A DNA stretch of 64,000 nucleotides from Nocardioides sp. Soil805 (GTDB lineage Bacteria > Actinomycetota > Actinomycetes > Propionibacteriales > Nocardioidaceae): positions 1,416,310 to 1,480,309 of the forward strand of contig NZ_LMSU01000001.1 in the NCBI RefSeq assembly GCF_001429625.1, read 5' to 3'. The translations under genes were made by a program, and so were the position numbers. The notes beneath the pieces are model-generated. The model was not told the DNA's origin. It did no database searches and saw nothing but the letters and a program-made list of their open reading frames with translations. Positions 53,982 through 63,114 of the stretch are shown in pieces. Every line of letters starts with the position of its first letter. The stretch's first letter is position 1.

Positions 53982-55576
53982 TCGAGCAGCCCCAGCGCGC
54001 GCCGGCGCTCCAGGCCGCGCAGGCGACCCTTCTGCACCTTGCCGGTGACGGTGAGGGGCAGCTCGTCGACGACCTCGATGCGCGTGGGCCGCTTGAAGCG
54101 GGCCAGGCGTACGGCGGCGTGGTCGGCCACCGCGGCCTCGGTGGCCCCCGCGTCGGCGCCCGGCGCCACGACGTACGCGACGACCGCCTCGCCGGTCGCT
54201 GCGTCCTCGACGCCGATGACCGCCGCGTCGAGGACGCCCGGCACCTCGCGCAGCACCTCCTCGACCTCCGTCGGGTAGACGTTGAAGCCGCTCACGATGA
54301 CCAGCTCCTTGACCCGGTCGACGAGGAACAGGTCGCCGGTCGGGTCGAGGAAGCCCACGTCGCCCGTCGCCCACCACCCGTCGGCGTCCACGCCGCCGGA
54401 GCCGTCGGGCCAGTAGCCGCTGAACAGGTTGGCGCCCCGCACCTGGATCTCACCCGGGTCCTCGCCCCCGAGCACCCGCCCGGTCTCGTCGACCAGCCGG
54501 ATGTCGATGCCGGGCAGGGCCGCGCCGACGGAGCCGGACTGCTGCGTCCGGCTGCACAGGGTGCTGGTGACCACGGGCGCGGCCTCGGTCAGGCCGTAGC
54601 CCTGGTGGACGGGGATGCCGGTGGCCTCGGTGAAGGCGTCGACCACCTCGGCGGCCAGCGGAGCCGAGCCGGAGAGCACGAGCCGCACCGGCCCCAACCG
54701 CTCGGCGAGGTGCTCGAGCGGCAGCCAGTGGCCGAACACCGGCGGCGCGACCGGCAGCACGCTGCAGGCCTCGTCCTCGACGATGTCGAGCACGCTGACC
54801 GGGTCCCACCGCTCGACCAGCAGGAGCTTGGCCCGGTGGCGCAGCACGCCGCCGAGGACGGCGTTGAGCCCGTAGACATGGAAGAGCGGGAGCACCCCGA
54901 GCACCACGTCGTCGCCGTGGATCATCTTCGGCTCGACGCCCGCGACCTGCTCGATGTTGGCGAGGAGCGCGCGGTGGGTGAGCATCGCGCCGCGCGGTCG
55001 GCCCGACGTACCGCTCGTGTAGAGCAGGGCGGCCAGCTTCTCGGGGTCCTGCAGCGGCGGGACGGGCCGCGCCTCGCCGGAGACCAGGTCGTCGTAGCCG
55101 ATCTCCCCGGCGCCCCGTCCGTCGCCGACCGCCACGACGCGAGGTCGGACGGCGCGCGAGACCAGGTCGACGTCGAGCGTCGACGCGTCGCCGTCGAGCG
55201 CGGCCTCGACCAGTGCCACCGCCGCGCGGACCGCGGCCAGCGCCTCGGCGTCGGCCACGACGAGGCGCGAGCCCGAGTCAGCGATCATCCGGGCCAGCTC
55301 GTCGGCGGTGGAGCGGGGGTTGACCGGCACCGCGACGACCTGGGCCCTCAGCACGCCGAGGTAGCTGGTCACGAACTCCAGCCGGTTGCCCACCGCGATC
55401 ATCACCCGGTGCCCGGCCAGGACGCCGAGGCGTCCCAGCCCGGTGGCGCAGCGGGCGACGTCGGCCTCCAGCTCGCCCCAGGTGACCGCGCGGCCGCCGG
55501 ACTCGACCACGGCGAGGCGATCGGGCGAGGCCTGCGCGGCCTCGGCGACCAGGTCCGCAAGGTCTCTCGACGACAT
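53978..55576 (-). CDS. AMP-dependent acyl-CoA synthetase/ligase
   Basis: 532-aa adenylate-forming enzyme with [18 protein letters not shown] (P-loop type), [25 protein letters not shown] and the catalytic lysine near the end in [15 protein letters not shown]. Most like long-chain fatty-acid-CoA ligases (FadD). A decent AAGGA site precedes the ATG at 55576. First gene of a two-gene unit with the glutaredoxin-like gene. Confidence 0.88.
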   Translation of the reverse strand: MSSRDLADLVAEAAQASPDRLAVVESGGRAVTWGELEADVARCATGLGRLGVLAGHRVMIAVGNRLEFVTSYLGVLRAQVVAVPVNPRSTADELARMIADSGSRLVVADAEALAAVRAAVALVEAALDGDASTLDVDLVSRAVRPRVVAVGDGRGAGEIGYDDLVSGEARPVPPLQDPEKLAALLYTSGTSGRPRGAMLTHRALLANIEQVAGVEPKMIHGDDVVLGVLPLFHVYGLNAVLGGVLRHRAKLLLVERWDPVSVLDIVEDEACSVLPVAPPVFGHWLPLEHLAERLGPVRLVLSGSAPLAAEVVDAFTEATGIPVHQGYGLTEAAPVVTSTLCSRTQQSGSVGAALPGIDIRLVDETGRVLGGEDPGEIQVRGANLFSGYWPDGSGGVDADGWWATGDVGFLDPTGDLFLVDRVKELVIVSGFNVYPTEVEEVLREVPGVLDAAVIGVEDAATGEAVVAYVVAPGADAGATEAAVADHAAVRLARFKRPTRIEVVDELPLTVTGKVQKGRLRGLERRRALGLLE

Positions 55577-55656
55577 GCCTCGATCCTTCCACACCCGGGT
55601 GCGACGCCCGGGCCGTTCGGCCCGTCGACCGCCGCCGGCGGGACTACCCTGAGCGC

Positions 55657-56541
55657 GTGACGCCGCCCGACCGCCCCCACCGCCTCAACCTGCAGCAGCG
55701 CTCGACGATGGCCGGGGAGGCGGCGGCAGCGGCCGCCGAGGTGGAGACTGCCCTCGACACCCCGGTCGACCCGACCGCCGCGGCGTTCTTCGACGTGGAC
55801 AACACGATCATGCAGGGCGCCAGCATCTTCCACCTCGCCCGTGGCCTGCACCGCCGCGAGTTCTTCACCACCCGCGAGATCCTCGGCGCCGCGTGGAAGC
55901 AGGCCTACTTCCGCATGGTGGGCGTCGAGGACCCCGAGCACGTCGCCGACGCACGCAGCTCCGCGCTGTCCTTCATCTCCGGTCACACCGTCACCGAGCT
56001 GGAGTCGCTGGTCGAGGAGATCTTCGACGAGGGCATGGCGCACCGGATCTGGCCCGGCACCCGGGCGCTGGCCCAGATGCACCTCGACCAGGGCCAGCGG
56101 GTCTGGCTGGTCACGGCCGCCCCGATCGAGATCGCCCGCATCATCGCCCGCCGCCTCGGCCTCACCGGCGCGCTCGGCACGGTCGCCGAGCACGAGGACG
56201 GCGTCTACACCGGCCGGCTCGTGGGCGACATGCTGCACGGCCCGGCCAAGGCCGAGGCCATCAAGGCCCTCGCCGTCCGCGAGGGGCTCGACCTGAGCCG
56301 CTGCTCGGCGTACTCCGACTCGGCCAACGACCTCCCGATGCTCTCCCTGGTGGGGGACGCCTGCGCCGTCAACCCCGACGCCCGCCTGCGCCACCACGCG
56401 CGGCAGCAGGGCTGGCGGGTCCGCGACTACCGCACGGGCCGCAAGGCGGCCCGCGCCGGGTTCGTGGCCGCGGCAGCGGCCGGAGCCGTCGGCGGGGCGC
56501 TCGCCGCGGGCGCCACGGTGCGGGGCCGGCGTCACCACTGA
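55657..56541 (+). CDS. HAD-IB family hydrolase (SerB-like phosphatase)
   Basis: 294-aa protein with HAD motif [11 protein letters not shown] (D46, D48), motif II VTAAP, motif III lysine in [12 protein letters not shown] and motif [13 protein letters not shown]. The C-terminal ~35 residues are Ala/Gly-rich and hydrophobic, perhaps a membrane tail. Actinobacterial homologues lie near sigma/BldN-type genes. GTG 55657 is six bases after TACCCT (leaderless). Confidence 0.87.
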   Translation: MTPPDRPHRLNLQQRSTMAGEAAAAAAEVETALDTPVDPTAAAFFDVDNTIMQGASIFHLARGLHRREFFTTREILGAAWKQAYFRMVGVEDPEHVADARSSALSFISGHTVTELESLVEEIFDEGMAHRIWPGTRALAQMHLDQGQRVWLVTAAPIEIARIIARRLGLTGALGTVAEHEDGVYTGRLVGDMLHGPAKAEAIKALAVREGLDLSRCSAYSDSANDLPMLSLVGDACAVNPDARLRHHARQQGWRVRDYRTGRKAARAGFVAAAAAGAVGGALAAGATVRGRRHH

Positions 56542-56570
56542 GCCGTCCGACCCGCGGCCCGAGCAGGGCA

Positions 56571-56621
56571 TTCCCAAGCACGTCGGCTCCACCTACTCTG
56601 TGGTAGGTCCCGGCAGGGACC
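56571..56621 (+). promoter_or_regulatory. Promoter and 5' hairpin of the BldN-like sigma gene
   Basis: TTCCCA (56571-56576), 17 bases, TACTCT (56594-56599); the expected start near 56606 coincides with a perfect hairpin GGTCCC-ggca-GGGACC (56606-56621). The leader to the ATG at 56648 is about 40 bases and includes GGGGAGGG. The hairpin at the extreme 5' end may affect stability or translation. Confidence 0.5.
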
Positions 56622-56647
56622 GACTGGGGAGGGTCGTCGAGAACGTC

Positions 56648-57433
56648 ATGCGGAGTCACACCGACATCGAGCGGGGACTCGACGCGCTGCGGCGCGCCGT
56701 GCTCCTCGCCCTCGTCGTGCCCGCGCGACCGGTCGCCCCCGCGGGAGCGCTCCTCGCCGAGGCGCACACGTCCGTGGGCGGTGGCGGCCAGGGCGGACAG
56801 CGCGACGACGCCCGGGGCTCGGGGCGCGACCCGTACGGCGACGCCGACCAGGCGACCTCCTCGGAGGAGGACGAGGCCGACCGCAGCCGGCTCATCGCCC
56901 TCGTCGAGCTGGCCCGGGGCGGCGACACGGAGGCCTTCGGCCTGCTCTACGACCACTACCAGCCCGCGGTCTACCGGTTCCTCTACTACCGGACCCGCTC
57001 GGTGACCCTGGCCGAGGACCTCACCTCGGAGACGTTCTTCCGGGCGCTGCGCAGCATGAACAACTTCCGCTGGCAGGGCCGCGACCTCGGCGCCTGGCTG
57101 ATGACCATCGCGCGCAACCTCACCACCGACCACTTCAAGGCGGGCCGCACCCGCCTGGAGCTGACCACGGAGGACATGAGCCTCCACGACGACGCCACCG
57201 ACGGCCCCGAGGACGCCGTGCTGGAGAGCCTCACCAACGAGATCCTCCTCGAGGCCCTCGCCGAGCTGCCGACCGAGCAGCGCGAGTGCATCATCATGCG
57301 GTTCCTCCAGGGCATGAGCATCGCGGAGACGGCGCTGGCCCTGGAGCGCAGCGAGGGTGCCGTCAAGCAGCTGCAGCTGCGCGGCGTACGCAACCTCGCC
57401 AAGCTCATGCCCGAGGGGATGCGCGACCGATGA
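56648..57433 (+). CDS. BldN-like ECF sigma factor with N-terminal pro-region
   Basis: 261 aa. Region 2 (~87-165) holds DTEAFGLLYDHYQPAVYRFLYYRT and AEDLTSETFFRALRSM...WQGRDLGAWLMTIARNLTTDHFK; region 4 (~195-255) holds LPTEQRECIIMRFLQGMSIAETALALERSEGAVKQLQLRGVRNL. This wording is close to Streptomyces BldN as I remember it, which also has a ~86-residue pro-region removed after synthesis; here ~80 residues precede region 2. The next gene is RsbN-like. A GTG at 56600 lies at the -10 and is rejected as start. Confidence 0.85.
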   Translation: MRSHTDIERGLDALRRAVLLALVVPARPVAPAGALLAEAHTSVGGGGQGGQRDDARGSGRDPYGDADQATSSEEDEADRSRLIALVELARGGDTEAFGLLYDHYQPAVYRFLYYRTRSVTLAEDLTSETFFRALRSMNNFRWQGRDLGAWLMTIARNLTTDHFKAGRTRLELTTEDMSLHDDATDGPEDAVLESLTNEILLEALAELPTEQRECIIMRFLQGMSIAETALALERSEGAVKQLQLRGVRNLAKLMPEGMRDR

Positions 57434-57485
57434 CGACCGCGTGCCTGTCCCGCCCGCGCCCCGCGCTGTTCGGTGCCTCATACGG

Positions 57486-57514
57486 CGTAACCTCCCGCGC
57501 CGACTCGTCGTTGC
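57486..57514 (+). promoter_or_regulatory. BldN-type promoter upstream of the anti-sigma gene
   Basis: CGTAAC (57486-57491), 17 bases, CGTTGC (57509-57514), about 68 bases before the ATG at 57582. In Streptomyces the anti-sigma gene rsbN is reported as a BldN target with a promoter of this type, so an autoregulatory loop is inferred here. Confidence 0.5.
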
Positions 57515-57581
57515 GCGAGGTGGAGGGGCACCGCACGGGGGAACCGCGCGGCACCGAGCACGAGACGCAAGGACGGACGCG

Positions 57582-58886
57582 ATGACTGTGCCCTTCTCGG
57601 GACGACGCCGAGCGGAGGAGTTCGACGCCCTGCTGGCCAGGCGCGCCGGGCCGGGGGACGGCCCACCCCTCACCGAGCGCGACGCCGAGCGGTTCGCCGA
57701 CCTCCTGGCGGTGGTGGACGACCTGCGCGGGGTCCCCGAGGTCGTTGCGCGCCCCGAGTTCACCGCTGCCCTGCGCGAGCGGCTGATGGCCGAGGCGGAC
57801 ACCGCCCTGGTGGCCGGCCCGGCCCGCGCTCGCGAGGACGAAGCCCGGCTCGTGCTGCCGCCGCGGGCCCGGACACGGGACCGCCGGCTCGCCGCGCTGC
57901 TCGGTGGTGCCGCCCTGATCGGTGCCACCTCGTCGATGGCGGTGGCCGCGCAGACCGCCCTGCCGGGCGACTCGCTCTACCCCGTCAAGCGGGCGATCGA
58001 GGACGCGCGCACGGACCTCTCCTCCGGTGACGCGGACAAGGGCGCCCGGCTGCTGGCCAGTGCCCGCGGCCGCCTCGACGAGGTCGACGAGCTCGCTCGC
58101 ACCGACTCCCCGACCCGCGACGCGGCGGTGGCCGACACGCTCGTGCTGTTCGACGAGCAGGCGACCTCGGCCTCCGGGCTGCTCCTCGACGCGTACGCCG
58201 CCTCGGGCGACGAACAGGTCATCACCTCGCTGCGGACCTTCACCGCCGACAGCCTCGACCGACTGGCCGCGCTCGAGCCGGTCGTGCCCGAGTCCGCGCG
58301 CGACGAGCTCGTCGCCGCCGGCAGCTCCCTGGCGGCGATGGACGCCCGGGCGGCGAGCGCGTGCCCGGCCTGCGCCGGCGGGGTCGGCACCCTCCCACCC
58401 TTCCTCCTGTCCGCCTCCGCGCCGGGACAGGACGTCGGGACGGTGCTCAGCGCCTCGTCCGCCTCGATCATCGACCGCGGGCGCACCGGCCAGCCGGCGA
58501 TCCCGACCACCATCTCCGGGCAGGACGTGGGTGGCATCGTCGTCCCGGACCTGGACACGACGCTGGGCGGTGGCACGCCCGACGGCACGACCGGCGGGGC
58601 CACCACCGGCGTTCCCGGCACCCCCGGCGGAACCGGGGGCCCCGGGAACGGCCCCGCGGAGGAGACCGTCAAGGGCACGGTCAAGGGCACCGTCGACACC
58701 ACCGTGAAGGGCGTCGACGACGTCACCAAGCTGCTCACCGGTGACGTGCCGGCCCTCGTCGACGAGGTGCCCGTCGTGGGACCGGTCGTGGGACCCGTGG
58801 TCGACGGCGTCGTGGGCGGTGTCGGCGGAGCCGTGGACGGGGCGGGCGACGGCCTCGACCAGACCACGGACTCCTTGCTGGACTGA
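57582..58886 (+). CDS. RsbN-like anti-sigma factor (DUF5667)
   Basis: 434-aa single-pass membrane protein. Residues 1-100 are cytosolic (FDALLARR, RFADLLAVVDDLRGVPEVVARPEFTAALRERLM) and would bind the sigma factor; helix ~103-124; then the DUF5667 outer domain (LPGDSLYPVKRAIEDARTDL..., ending near 330) and a long Gly/Thr/Val-rich repetitive tail with VVGPVV repeats. Family and position directly after a BldN-like sigma match Streptomyces RsbN. AAGGA precedes the ATG at 57582. Confidence 0.84.
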   Translation: MTVPFSGRRRAEEFDALLARRAGPGDGPPLTERDAERFADLLAVVDDLRGVPEVVARPEFTAALRERLMAEADTALVAGPARAREDEARLVLPPRARTRDRRLAALLGGAALIGATSSMAVAAQTALPGDSLYPVKRAIEDARTDLSSGDADKGARLLASARGRLDEVDELARTDSPTRDAAVADTLVLFDEQATSASGLLLDAYAASGDEQVITSLRTFTADSLDRLAALEPVVPESARDELVAAGSSLAAMDARAASACPACAGGVGTLPPFLLSASAPGQDVGTVLSASSASIIDRGRTGQPAIPTTISGQDVGGIVVPDLDTTLGGGTPDGTTGGATTGVPGTPGGTGGPGNGPAEETVKGTVKGTVDTTVKGVDDVTKLLTGDVPALVDEVPVVGPVVGPVVDGVVGGVGGAVDGAGDGLDQTTDSLLD

Positions 58887-58909
58887 GCGACCCGGCAGCC
58901 GCAGGTCGC
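58887..58909. terminator. Hairpin between convergent rsbN-like and acyltransferase genes
   Basis: GCGACC and GGTCGC arms around an 11-base loop start right after the plus-strand stop; a second GGGG/CCCC hairpin follows (58918-58931). Together they separate convergent genes. Confidence 0.4.
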
Positions 58910-58935
58910 GCCGCACAGGGGTCGTCAGCCCCGGG

Positions 58936-60093
58936 TCAGCGGAAGACGCTCTCGCGGTCCCGCAGCAGCGTGTAGAGGGTCTGCTGGATGGTCTCGCGCA
59001 CCTGGTCGGTGACGTCGAAGACCAGCATCGGGTCCTCGGCCTCCACGGCGTCGTACTCGTCGGTGCGGATCGGCTCACCGAACTCCAGCAGCCACTTGGA
59101 CGGCAGCGGCACCATGCCGAGCGGGCCCAGCAGCGGGAAGGTCGGGGTGATCGGGATGTAGGGCATGCCGAGCAGGCGGGCCAGGTTGGGCAGGTTGCCC
59201 ACCATGGGGTAGATCTCCTCGGCGCCCACGACCGACAGCGGCACGATGGGCACGCCGGTGCGCAACGCGGCCGACACGAAGCCCCCGCGCCCGAAGCGCT
59301 GCAGCTTGTAGCGCTCGCCGAACGGCTTGCCGATCCCCTTGAAGCCCTCGGGCCAGACCCCGACGAGCTCGCCGCCCGAGAGCATCCGCTCGGCGTCCTC
59401 GCTGCACGCCAGCGTGGCGCCACCCTTGCGGGCCAGGCTGCTGACGACCGGCAGCTTGAAGACCAGGTCGGCGCCCAGCGGGCGCAGGAAGCGCCCCGTG
59501 GTGTCGTGGACCGCGACCATGGTCATGAGGCCGTCGACCGGCACCGTGCCGGAGTGGTTGGACACGACCAGGGCCCCGCCGGTGGCGGGGATGTTGTCGG
59601 CACCGCGTACCTCGACGCGGAACCACTTGTCCGCGATCGGACGCAGCGCCGCCATGAAGAAGCGCTCGGTGAGCTCGGCGTCGAAGCCGTACTCGTCGAC
59701 GGTGTAGTCGCCCGAGAGCCGGCGCCGCAGGAAGGCCATCAGCTCGGCCAACCGCCGCTCCCACTGCTCGCCGAACAGCTCGACGGCCGCGTGCTGGAAG
59801 GCGTGCAGCCAGTCGCCGACCGGGATGCCGGCCAACGGGTGGCGCTCCTCGGTGGTGGTGGAGGGCCGCGTCGCGGCGGGCTGCTCGGCGGCCTCGGCCG
59901 GCTCGTCGAGGGGGACCGGGGCGGGACGGGCGGCCTTCACCGGGGTCGGCCGGGTGGGCTTGCGAGGCGACGGGGCCAGGTTGCGGGCGGCCGCGGAGGG
60001 ACGCTTCTTGCCGGTCCCGCGACCGGGACGACCCGACGTACCGATCGGGACCACGTCGGCCCCCTCGGGGCGGGGACGCTCGGACTCAGCCAC
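58936..60093 (-). CDS. Lysophospholipid acyltransferase family protein (PlsC-like)
   Basis: 385 aa. The first ~85 residues are a disordered Pro/Arg/Ala-rich leader; the acyltransferase domain has VVSNHSGTVPVDG (catalytic His and Asp), GVWPEGFKGIGKPF and GVPIVPLSVVGAEE. The family resembles mycobacterial Rv0502. GTG 60093 overlaps the epimerase stop by eight bases. Acyl acceptor unknown. Confidence 0.84.
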   Translation of the reverse strand: MAESERPRPEGADVVPIGTSGRPGRGTGKKRPSAAARNLAPSPRKPTRPTPVKAARPAPVPLDEPAEAAEQPAATRPSTTTEERHPLAGIPVGDWLHAFQHAAVELFGEQWERRLAELMAFLRRRLSGDYTVDEYGFDAELTERFFMAALRPIADKWFRVEVRGADNIPATGGALVVSNHSGTVPVDGLMTMVAVHDTTGRFLRPLGADLVFKLPVVSSLARKGGATLACSEDAERMLSGGELVGVWPEGFKGIGKPFGERYKLQRFGRGGFVSAALRTGVPIVPLSVVGAEEIYPMVGNLPNLARLLGMPYIPITPTFPLLGPLGMVPLPSKWLLEFGEPIRTDEYDAVEAEDPMLVFDVTDQVRETIQQTLYTLLRDRESVFR

Positions 60094-61096
60094 GGGCACC
60101 CCCGGAGGCGACGCGGGCCGGGGGCGGCTCGGGCGGGACGCGCCGGGGAGCCCCGAGCGAGGCACCGAAGTCGGCGAACGCCGATGCGGTGCTGAAGCGC
60201 GGCTCGAAGCCGAGCTCGGTGCGCATCCGGGTGGTGTCCACGCCCCGACCGTAGGTCAGGAAGCCCAGCTGCTCGGGCGAGAAGTCCGCCACCCGGGCCT
60301 GGCGCAGCGTGGAGCCGAGGCGGCCGACCGCGACTCCCGGCAGCGCGACCGACGGCTTGCCGAGTCGGCGGACCGCCTGGGAGAGCAGCAGCATCCCGTC
60401 GCCCGCCACGTTGAAGGTGCCGGGCGCGCCCGCGACGACCGCGTGCCTCAGCACGTCGAGGAGGTCGTCCTCGTGCAGGAACTGCAGGCGCGGGTCGAAG
60501 CCCAGCACCCGCGGGACCACCGGCAACCGGAAGTAGCTGGTGATCGGGCTGCTCACGTGCGGTCCGATGACGTTGGCGGCGCGGATCATCGTCACCGCGA
60601 CGTCGGGGCGGCGGCGCGCGAAGCCGCGGACGTAGCCCTCGACCTCGTAGACGTCCTTGGCGTAGCCGGAGCTCGGGAGCCGCTTGGGCCCCATCTCCTC
60701 GGTGAACATCGCGGGGTCGCGCGAGGACGCGCCGTAGACCGTGGTGGTGGACTTGACGACCACCCGTTCCACGCCGGGGCTCTTCTGGCATGCAGCGAGC
60801 AGCTGCATGGTGCCCATGACGTTGAGCTCCTTCATGGTGTTGCGCCCCCCGGCCGAGCCGGGGGTCGCGATGACACTCATGTGCACGACGGTGTCGACGT
60901 CCTCCTTGGCGAGGACCTTGGCGATGACCGGCGTGCGGATGTCGGCGCGCACGAAGGAGACGTCTCCGATGTCACCGCGAGGGGGGACGACGTCGACGCC
61001 GATGACCCGGTCGATGGACGGGTCGCTGGCGGCCGAGCGCGCGAAGCGCCGGCCGATGTCACGGGAGATCCCCGTGACCAGCACGACCCGTCCCAT
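60086..61096 (-). CDS. NAD-dependent epimerase/dehydratase (GalE2-like)
   Basis: 336-aa extended-SDR protein with VVLVTGISRDIGRRFA (nucleotide loop) and VVVKSTTTVYGASS. The tyrosine-lysine dyad is not in the usual YxxxK form: the matching place reads SSGYAKDVYEVEGYV. That wording is shared with Rv0501-type proteins as I recall, so it is a family trait. Substrate unknown. Ends a conserved block with the HTH and bS22 genes. Confidence 0.86.
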   Translation of the reverse strand: MGRVVLVTGISRDIGRRFARSAASDPSIDRVIGVDVVPPRGDIGDVSFVRADIRTPVIAKVLAKEDVDTVVHMSVIATPGSAGGRNTMKELNVMGTMQLLAACQKSPGVERVVVKSTTTVYGASSRDPAMFTEEMGPKRLPSSGYAKDVYEVEGYVRGFARRRPDVAVTMIRAANVIGPHVSSPITSYFRLPVVPRVLGFDPRLQFLHEDDLLDVLRHAVVAGAPGTFNVAGDGMLLLSQAVRRLGKPSVALPGVAVGRLGSTLRQARVADFSPEQLGFLTYGRGVDTTRMRTELGFEPRFSTASAFADFGASLGAPRRVPPEPPPARVASGGARG

Positions 61097-61118
61097 GACG
61101 GAGCCCCCGGTCCGTGGC

Positions 61119-61220
61119 CTACTTGCCGAGCTTGCGACGCTGGACGCGCGTCTTCTTCAGCAGCTTGCGGTGCTTCTTCTTGGCCATGCGCTTGCGCCGC
61201 TTCTTGATGACAGAACCCAC
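61119..61220 (-). CDS. Small ribosomal protein bS22 (AURKAIP1/COX24 domain)
   Basis: 33-aa highly basic peptide beginning [18 protein letters not shown] and ending RVQRRKLGK, the exact style of the mini-protein found in mycobacterial 30S subunits and encoded as Rv0500B-type genes. GTG at 61220 with AAAGG seven bases upstream. It lies 22 bases before the epimerase gene and about 185 bases after the HTH gene. Confidence 0.9.
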   Translation of the reverse strand: MGSVIKKRRKRMAKKKHRKLLKKTRVQRRKLGK

Positions 61221-61405
61221 AGGGAAACCTTTCACGTGCGTCGCACGAGCACTCCTGCGCACGTGCGGCGCGCAGGCAGGTGCCCGCGCGACCCTGTACA
61301 GCCTACTGGCCGCACCGGACGGTGGAGAATCGAGTGGCCGGGATCGCACCCGGCACCGCCCCGGCGACTGCCGGGACGGGTACGGCGACCTGGCCGGGAC
61401 CAGGC

Positions 61406-61612
61406 TCAGCCGGCGTTGTAGAAGCTCTTGCGCAGGTACTCGTTGACGTCGTCCTCGGTCACCCGGAAGGAGCGACCGACGCGGACAGCAGGGAGCTCGC
61501 CGCCGTGGACGAGCCGGTAGACGGTCATCTTCGAGACGCGCATCTTCGCAGCGACCTCGGCGATCGTGAGGAACACGACGTCCGACATGTCGCCGTTGGA
61601 GTTGGGGGCCAT
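61406..61612 (-). CDS. Excisionase-family HTH DNA-binding protein (Rv0500A-like)
   Basis: 68-aa MerR/excisionase-like winged [50 protein letters not shown]. Despite the family name there is no phage or integrase nearby; homologues next to the bS22 gene are conserved across actinobacteria. ATG 61612 is used; a second at 61588 is possible. The promoter is bracketed by a 12-bp inverted repeat. Confidence 0.9.
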   Translation of the reverse strand: MAPNSNGDMSDVVFLTIAEVAAKMRVSKMTVYRLVHGGELPAVRVGRSFRVTEDDVNEYLRKSFYNAG

Positions 61613-61647
61613 GGTGCACCGATCTTTCTGTGCGGCACGGCACCGGC

Positions 61648-61714
61648 TTCCCCACCGGTGTCACAGTCGTGGCGCTTCTCGCTGACTGTAGGGCCTCGTG
61701 TGACCGGTGGGGAA
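61648..61714 (-). promoter_or_regulatory. Promoter of the HTH gene bracketed by 12-bp inverted repeats
   Basis: TTCCCCACCGGT (61648-61659) and ACCGGTGGGGAA (61703-61714) are perfect inverted copies 43 bases apart; both are flanked inside by CACA/TGTG. A TACAGT -10-like box (61690-61685, minus) lies between them. The HTH protein itself could bind both arms and loop the promoter. Confidence 0.6.
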
Positions 61715-61795
61715 GGGGTTGCTGCTGAAACTTGTGGGACCAACGGCGTGTCGGGTTGATTTTGCCTCTGCTGCTGCGTGGCGCGGGGTGCCGAC

Positions 61796-62974
61796 CTAGG
61801 GGTAGGGGTCGAGTCCGTGCAGCGGGAAGACCTCGGTCCGGGTCGCCATGATCGCGCGGTCCAGCCAGGTCTCCGGGTCGTAGCCGTCGGCCCAGTCGCG
61901 GTAGGCGGGGGTCCGCCCGTCGGTCATCCGGTGCGGGGGCGTGCGGTCGAGCATCTCGGTGACGTAGGCCCGCCAGCGAGGTGGTGTGGGCGTCTCGGGC
62001 GCGAGGGGGTGGCCGCCGACGATGGCGAGCAGGTGCGTCCAGGCCCGCGGGACGACGTCCACCAGTGCGTAGCCGCCCCCACCGGTCGCCACCCACCGAC
62101 CGCCGGCGACCTCGTGGGCCAGCTCGTGGAGTGCGACGTACGCCGCCCGCTGGCCGTCGACGGTGAGCATCAGGTGGGCGAGCGGGTCCTCCATGTGGGA
62201 GTCGCATCCGTGCTGGGTCACCAGCACCTCGGGCTCCCACGCGCGCAGGACCGGAGGCACCACGGCGTGGAAGGCACGCAGCCAGCCGGCGTCGGCGGTG
62301 CCGGGTGGCAGGGCGACGTTGACCGCGGTCCCCTCGGCCCCGGGCCCGCCGCTGTCGGAGGGGAAGCCGGTCCCGGGGAAGAGCATCTGCCCGGTCTCGT
62401 GCAGGGAGATGGTCAGCACCCGCGGATCGTCGTAGAAGATCCGCTCCACCCCGTCGCCGTGGTGGACGTCGACGTCGACGTAGGCGACGCGATCGTGGCC
62501 CTGGTCGAGCAGGCTCTGGATGCCGACGGCGACGTCGTTGTAGATGCAGAACCCGGAGGAGCGGTCGGCCATCGCGTGGTGGAGCCCACCGGCGATGCTC
62601 GCGCTGTGCAGCGACTCCCCGCTGGCCACCTGCCGGCAGGCCTCGACGGTCGCGCCGACGACGTGGGCCGCGGCCGTGTGCATGTCGGGGAAGACGGGGT
62701 CGTCGTCGGTGCCGAGCCCGTGGTCGGGATCCTCCCCACCCTCGGTGCCACACCGTGTCACCGCCGCGATGAGGCTGCGGTCGTGGACCGTGGCGATGAG
62801 GTCGTCGTCCGCCACCGGCGCCTCCACCATGCGCAGGCGCTCGAGCACGCCGAGCTCCTCGGCGAGACGCATCGTGAGGTCGACGCGCACCGGGGACATC
62901 GGGTGACCGGGCCCGAAGTCGTACTCCGTCAGGCTCTTGTCGAAGACGACGGACGCGGGGCCGGGGCACTCCAT
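61796..62974 (-). CDS. acuC: AcuC-type histone-deacetylase-family protein
   Basis: 392-aa zinc-dependent deacetylase fold. Catalytic features: [33 protein letters not shown] and the late WVATGGGGY. AcuC in Bacillus deacetylates acetyl-CoA synthetase; that role is likely but not shown here. ATG 62974 follows TAGCGT (62987-62982) by seven bases (leaderless). Confidence 0.9.
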   Translation of the reverse strand: MECPGPASVVFDKSLTEYDFGPGHPMSPVRVDLTMRLAEELGVLERLRMVEAPVADDDLIATVHDRSLIAAVTRCGTEGGEDPDHGLGTDDDPVFPDMHTAAAHVVGATVEACRQVASGESLHSASIAGGLHHAMADRSSGFCIYNDVAVGIQSLLDQGHDRVAYVDVDVHHGDGVERIFYDDPRVLTISLHETGQMLFPGTGFPSDSGGPGAEGTAVNVALPPGTADAGWLRAFHAVVPPVLRAWEPEVLVTQHGCDSHMEDPLAHLMLTVDGQRAAYVALHELAHEVAGGRWVATGGGGYALVDVVPRAWTHLLAIVGGHPLAPETPTPPRWRAYVTEMLDRTPPHRMTDGRTPAYRDWADGYDPETWLDRAIMATRTEVFPLHGLDPYP

Positions 62975-63043
62975 GTGACGGACGCTACCCGCAACCCCGC
63001 CGCAGGACCGGCGCCGACCGCGGCGCGCCCACCCCGACCCGCA

Positions 63044-63103
63044 CTTGAACATGTTCAAGAAGAGGGCTAGCGTGCGTCTCACCTACTTTTTGAACACGTT
63101 CAA
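63044..63103 (+). promoter_or_regulatory. Promoter with two TetR-type operators
   Basis: Operator 1 CTTGAACATGTTCAAG (63044-63059, perfect) contains the -35 TTGAAC (63045-63050); 17 bases on is TAGCGT (63068-63073). Operator 2 TTGAACACGTTCAA (63090-63103) lies just after the expected start. Centres are 45 bases apart. A TetR gene begins at 63920 in the same orientation. Confidence 0.8.
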
Positions 63104-63114
63104 CAGGAGTCGTC

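Noticed and set aside
60086..61096. Broken active site in the epimerase (no YxxxK)
   Set aside because: The same YAKD wording appears in remembered Rv0501-type proteins, so it is a family feature and not a mutation.
61406..61612. Excisionase of an integrated element
   Set aside because: No integrase, att-like repeat or phage gene is near, and the gene sits in a conserved chromosomal block with bS22.
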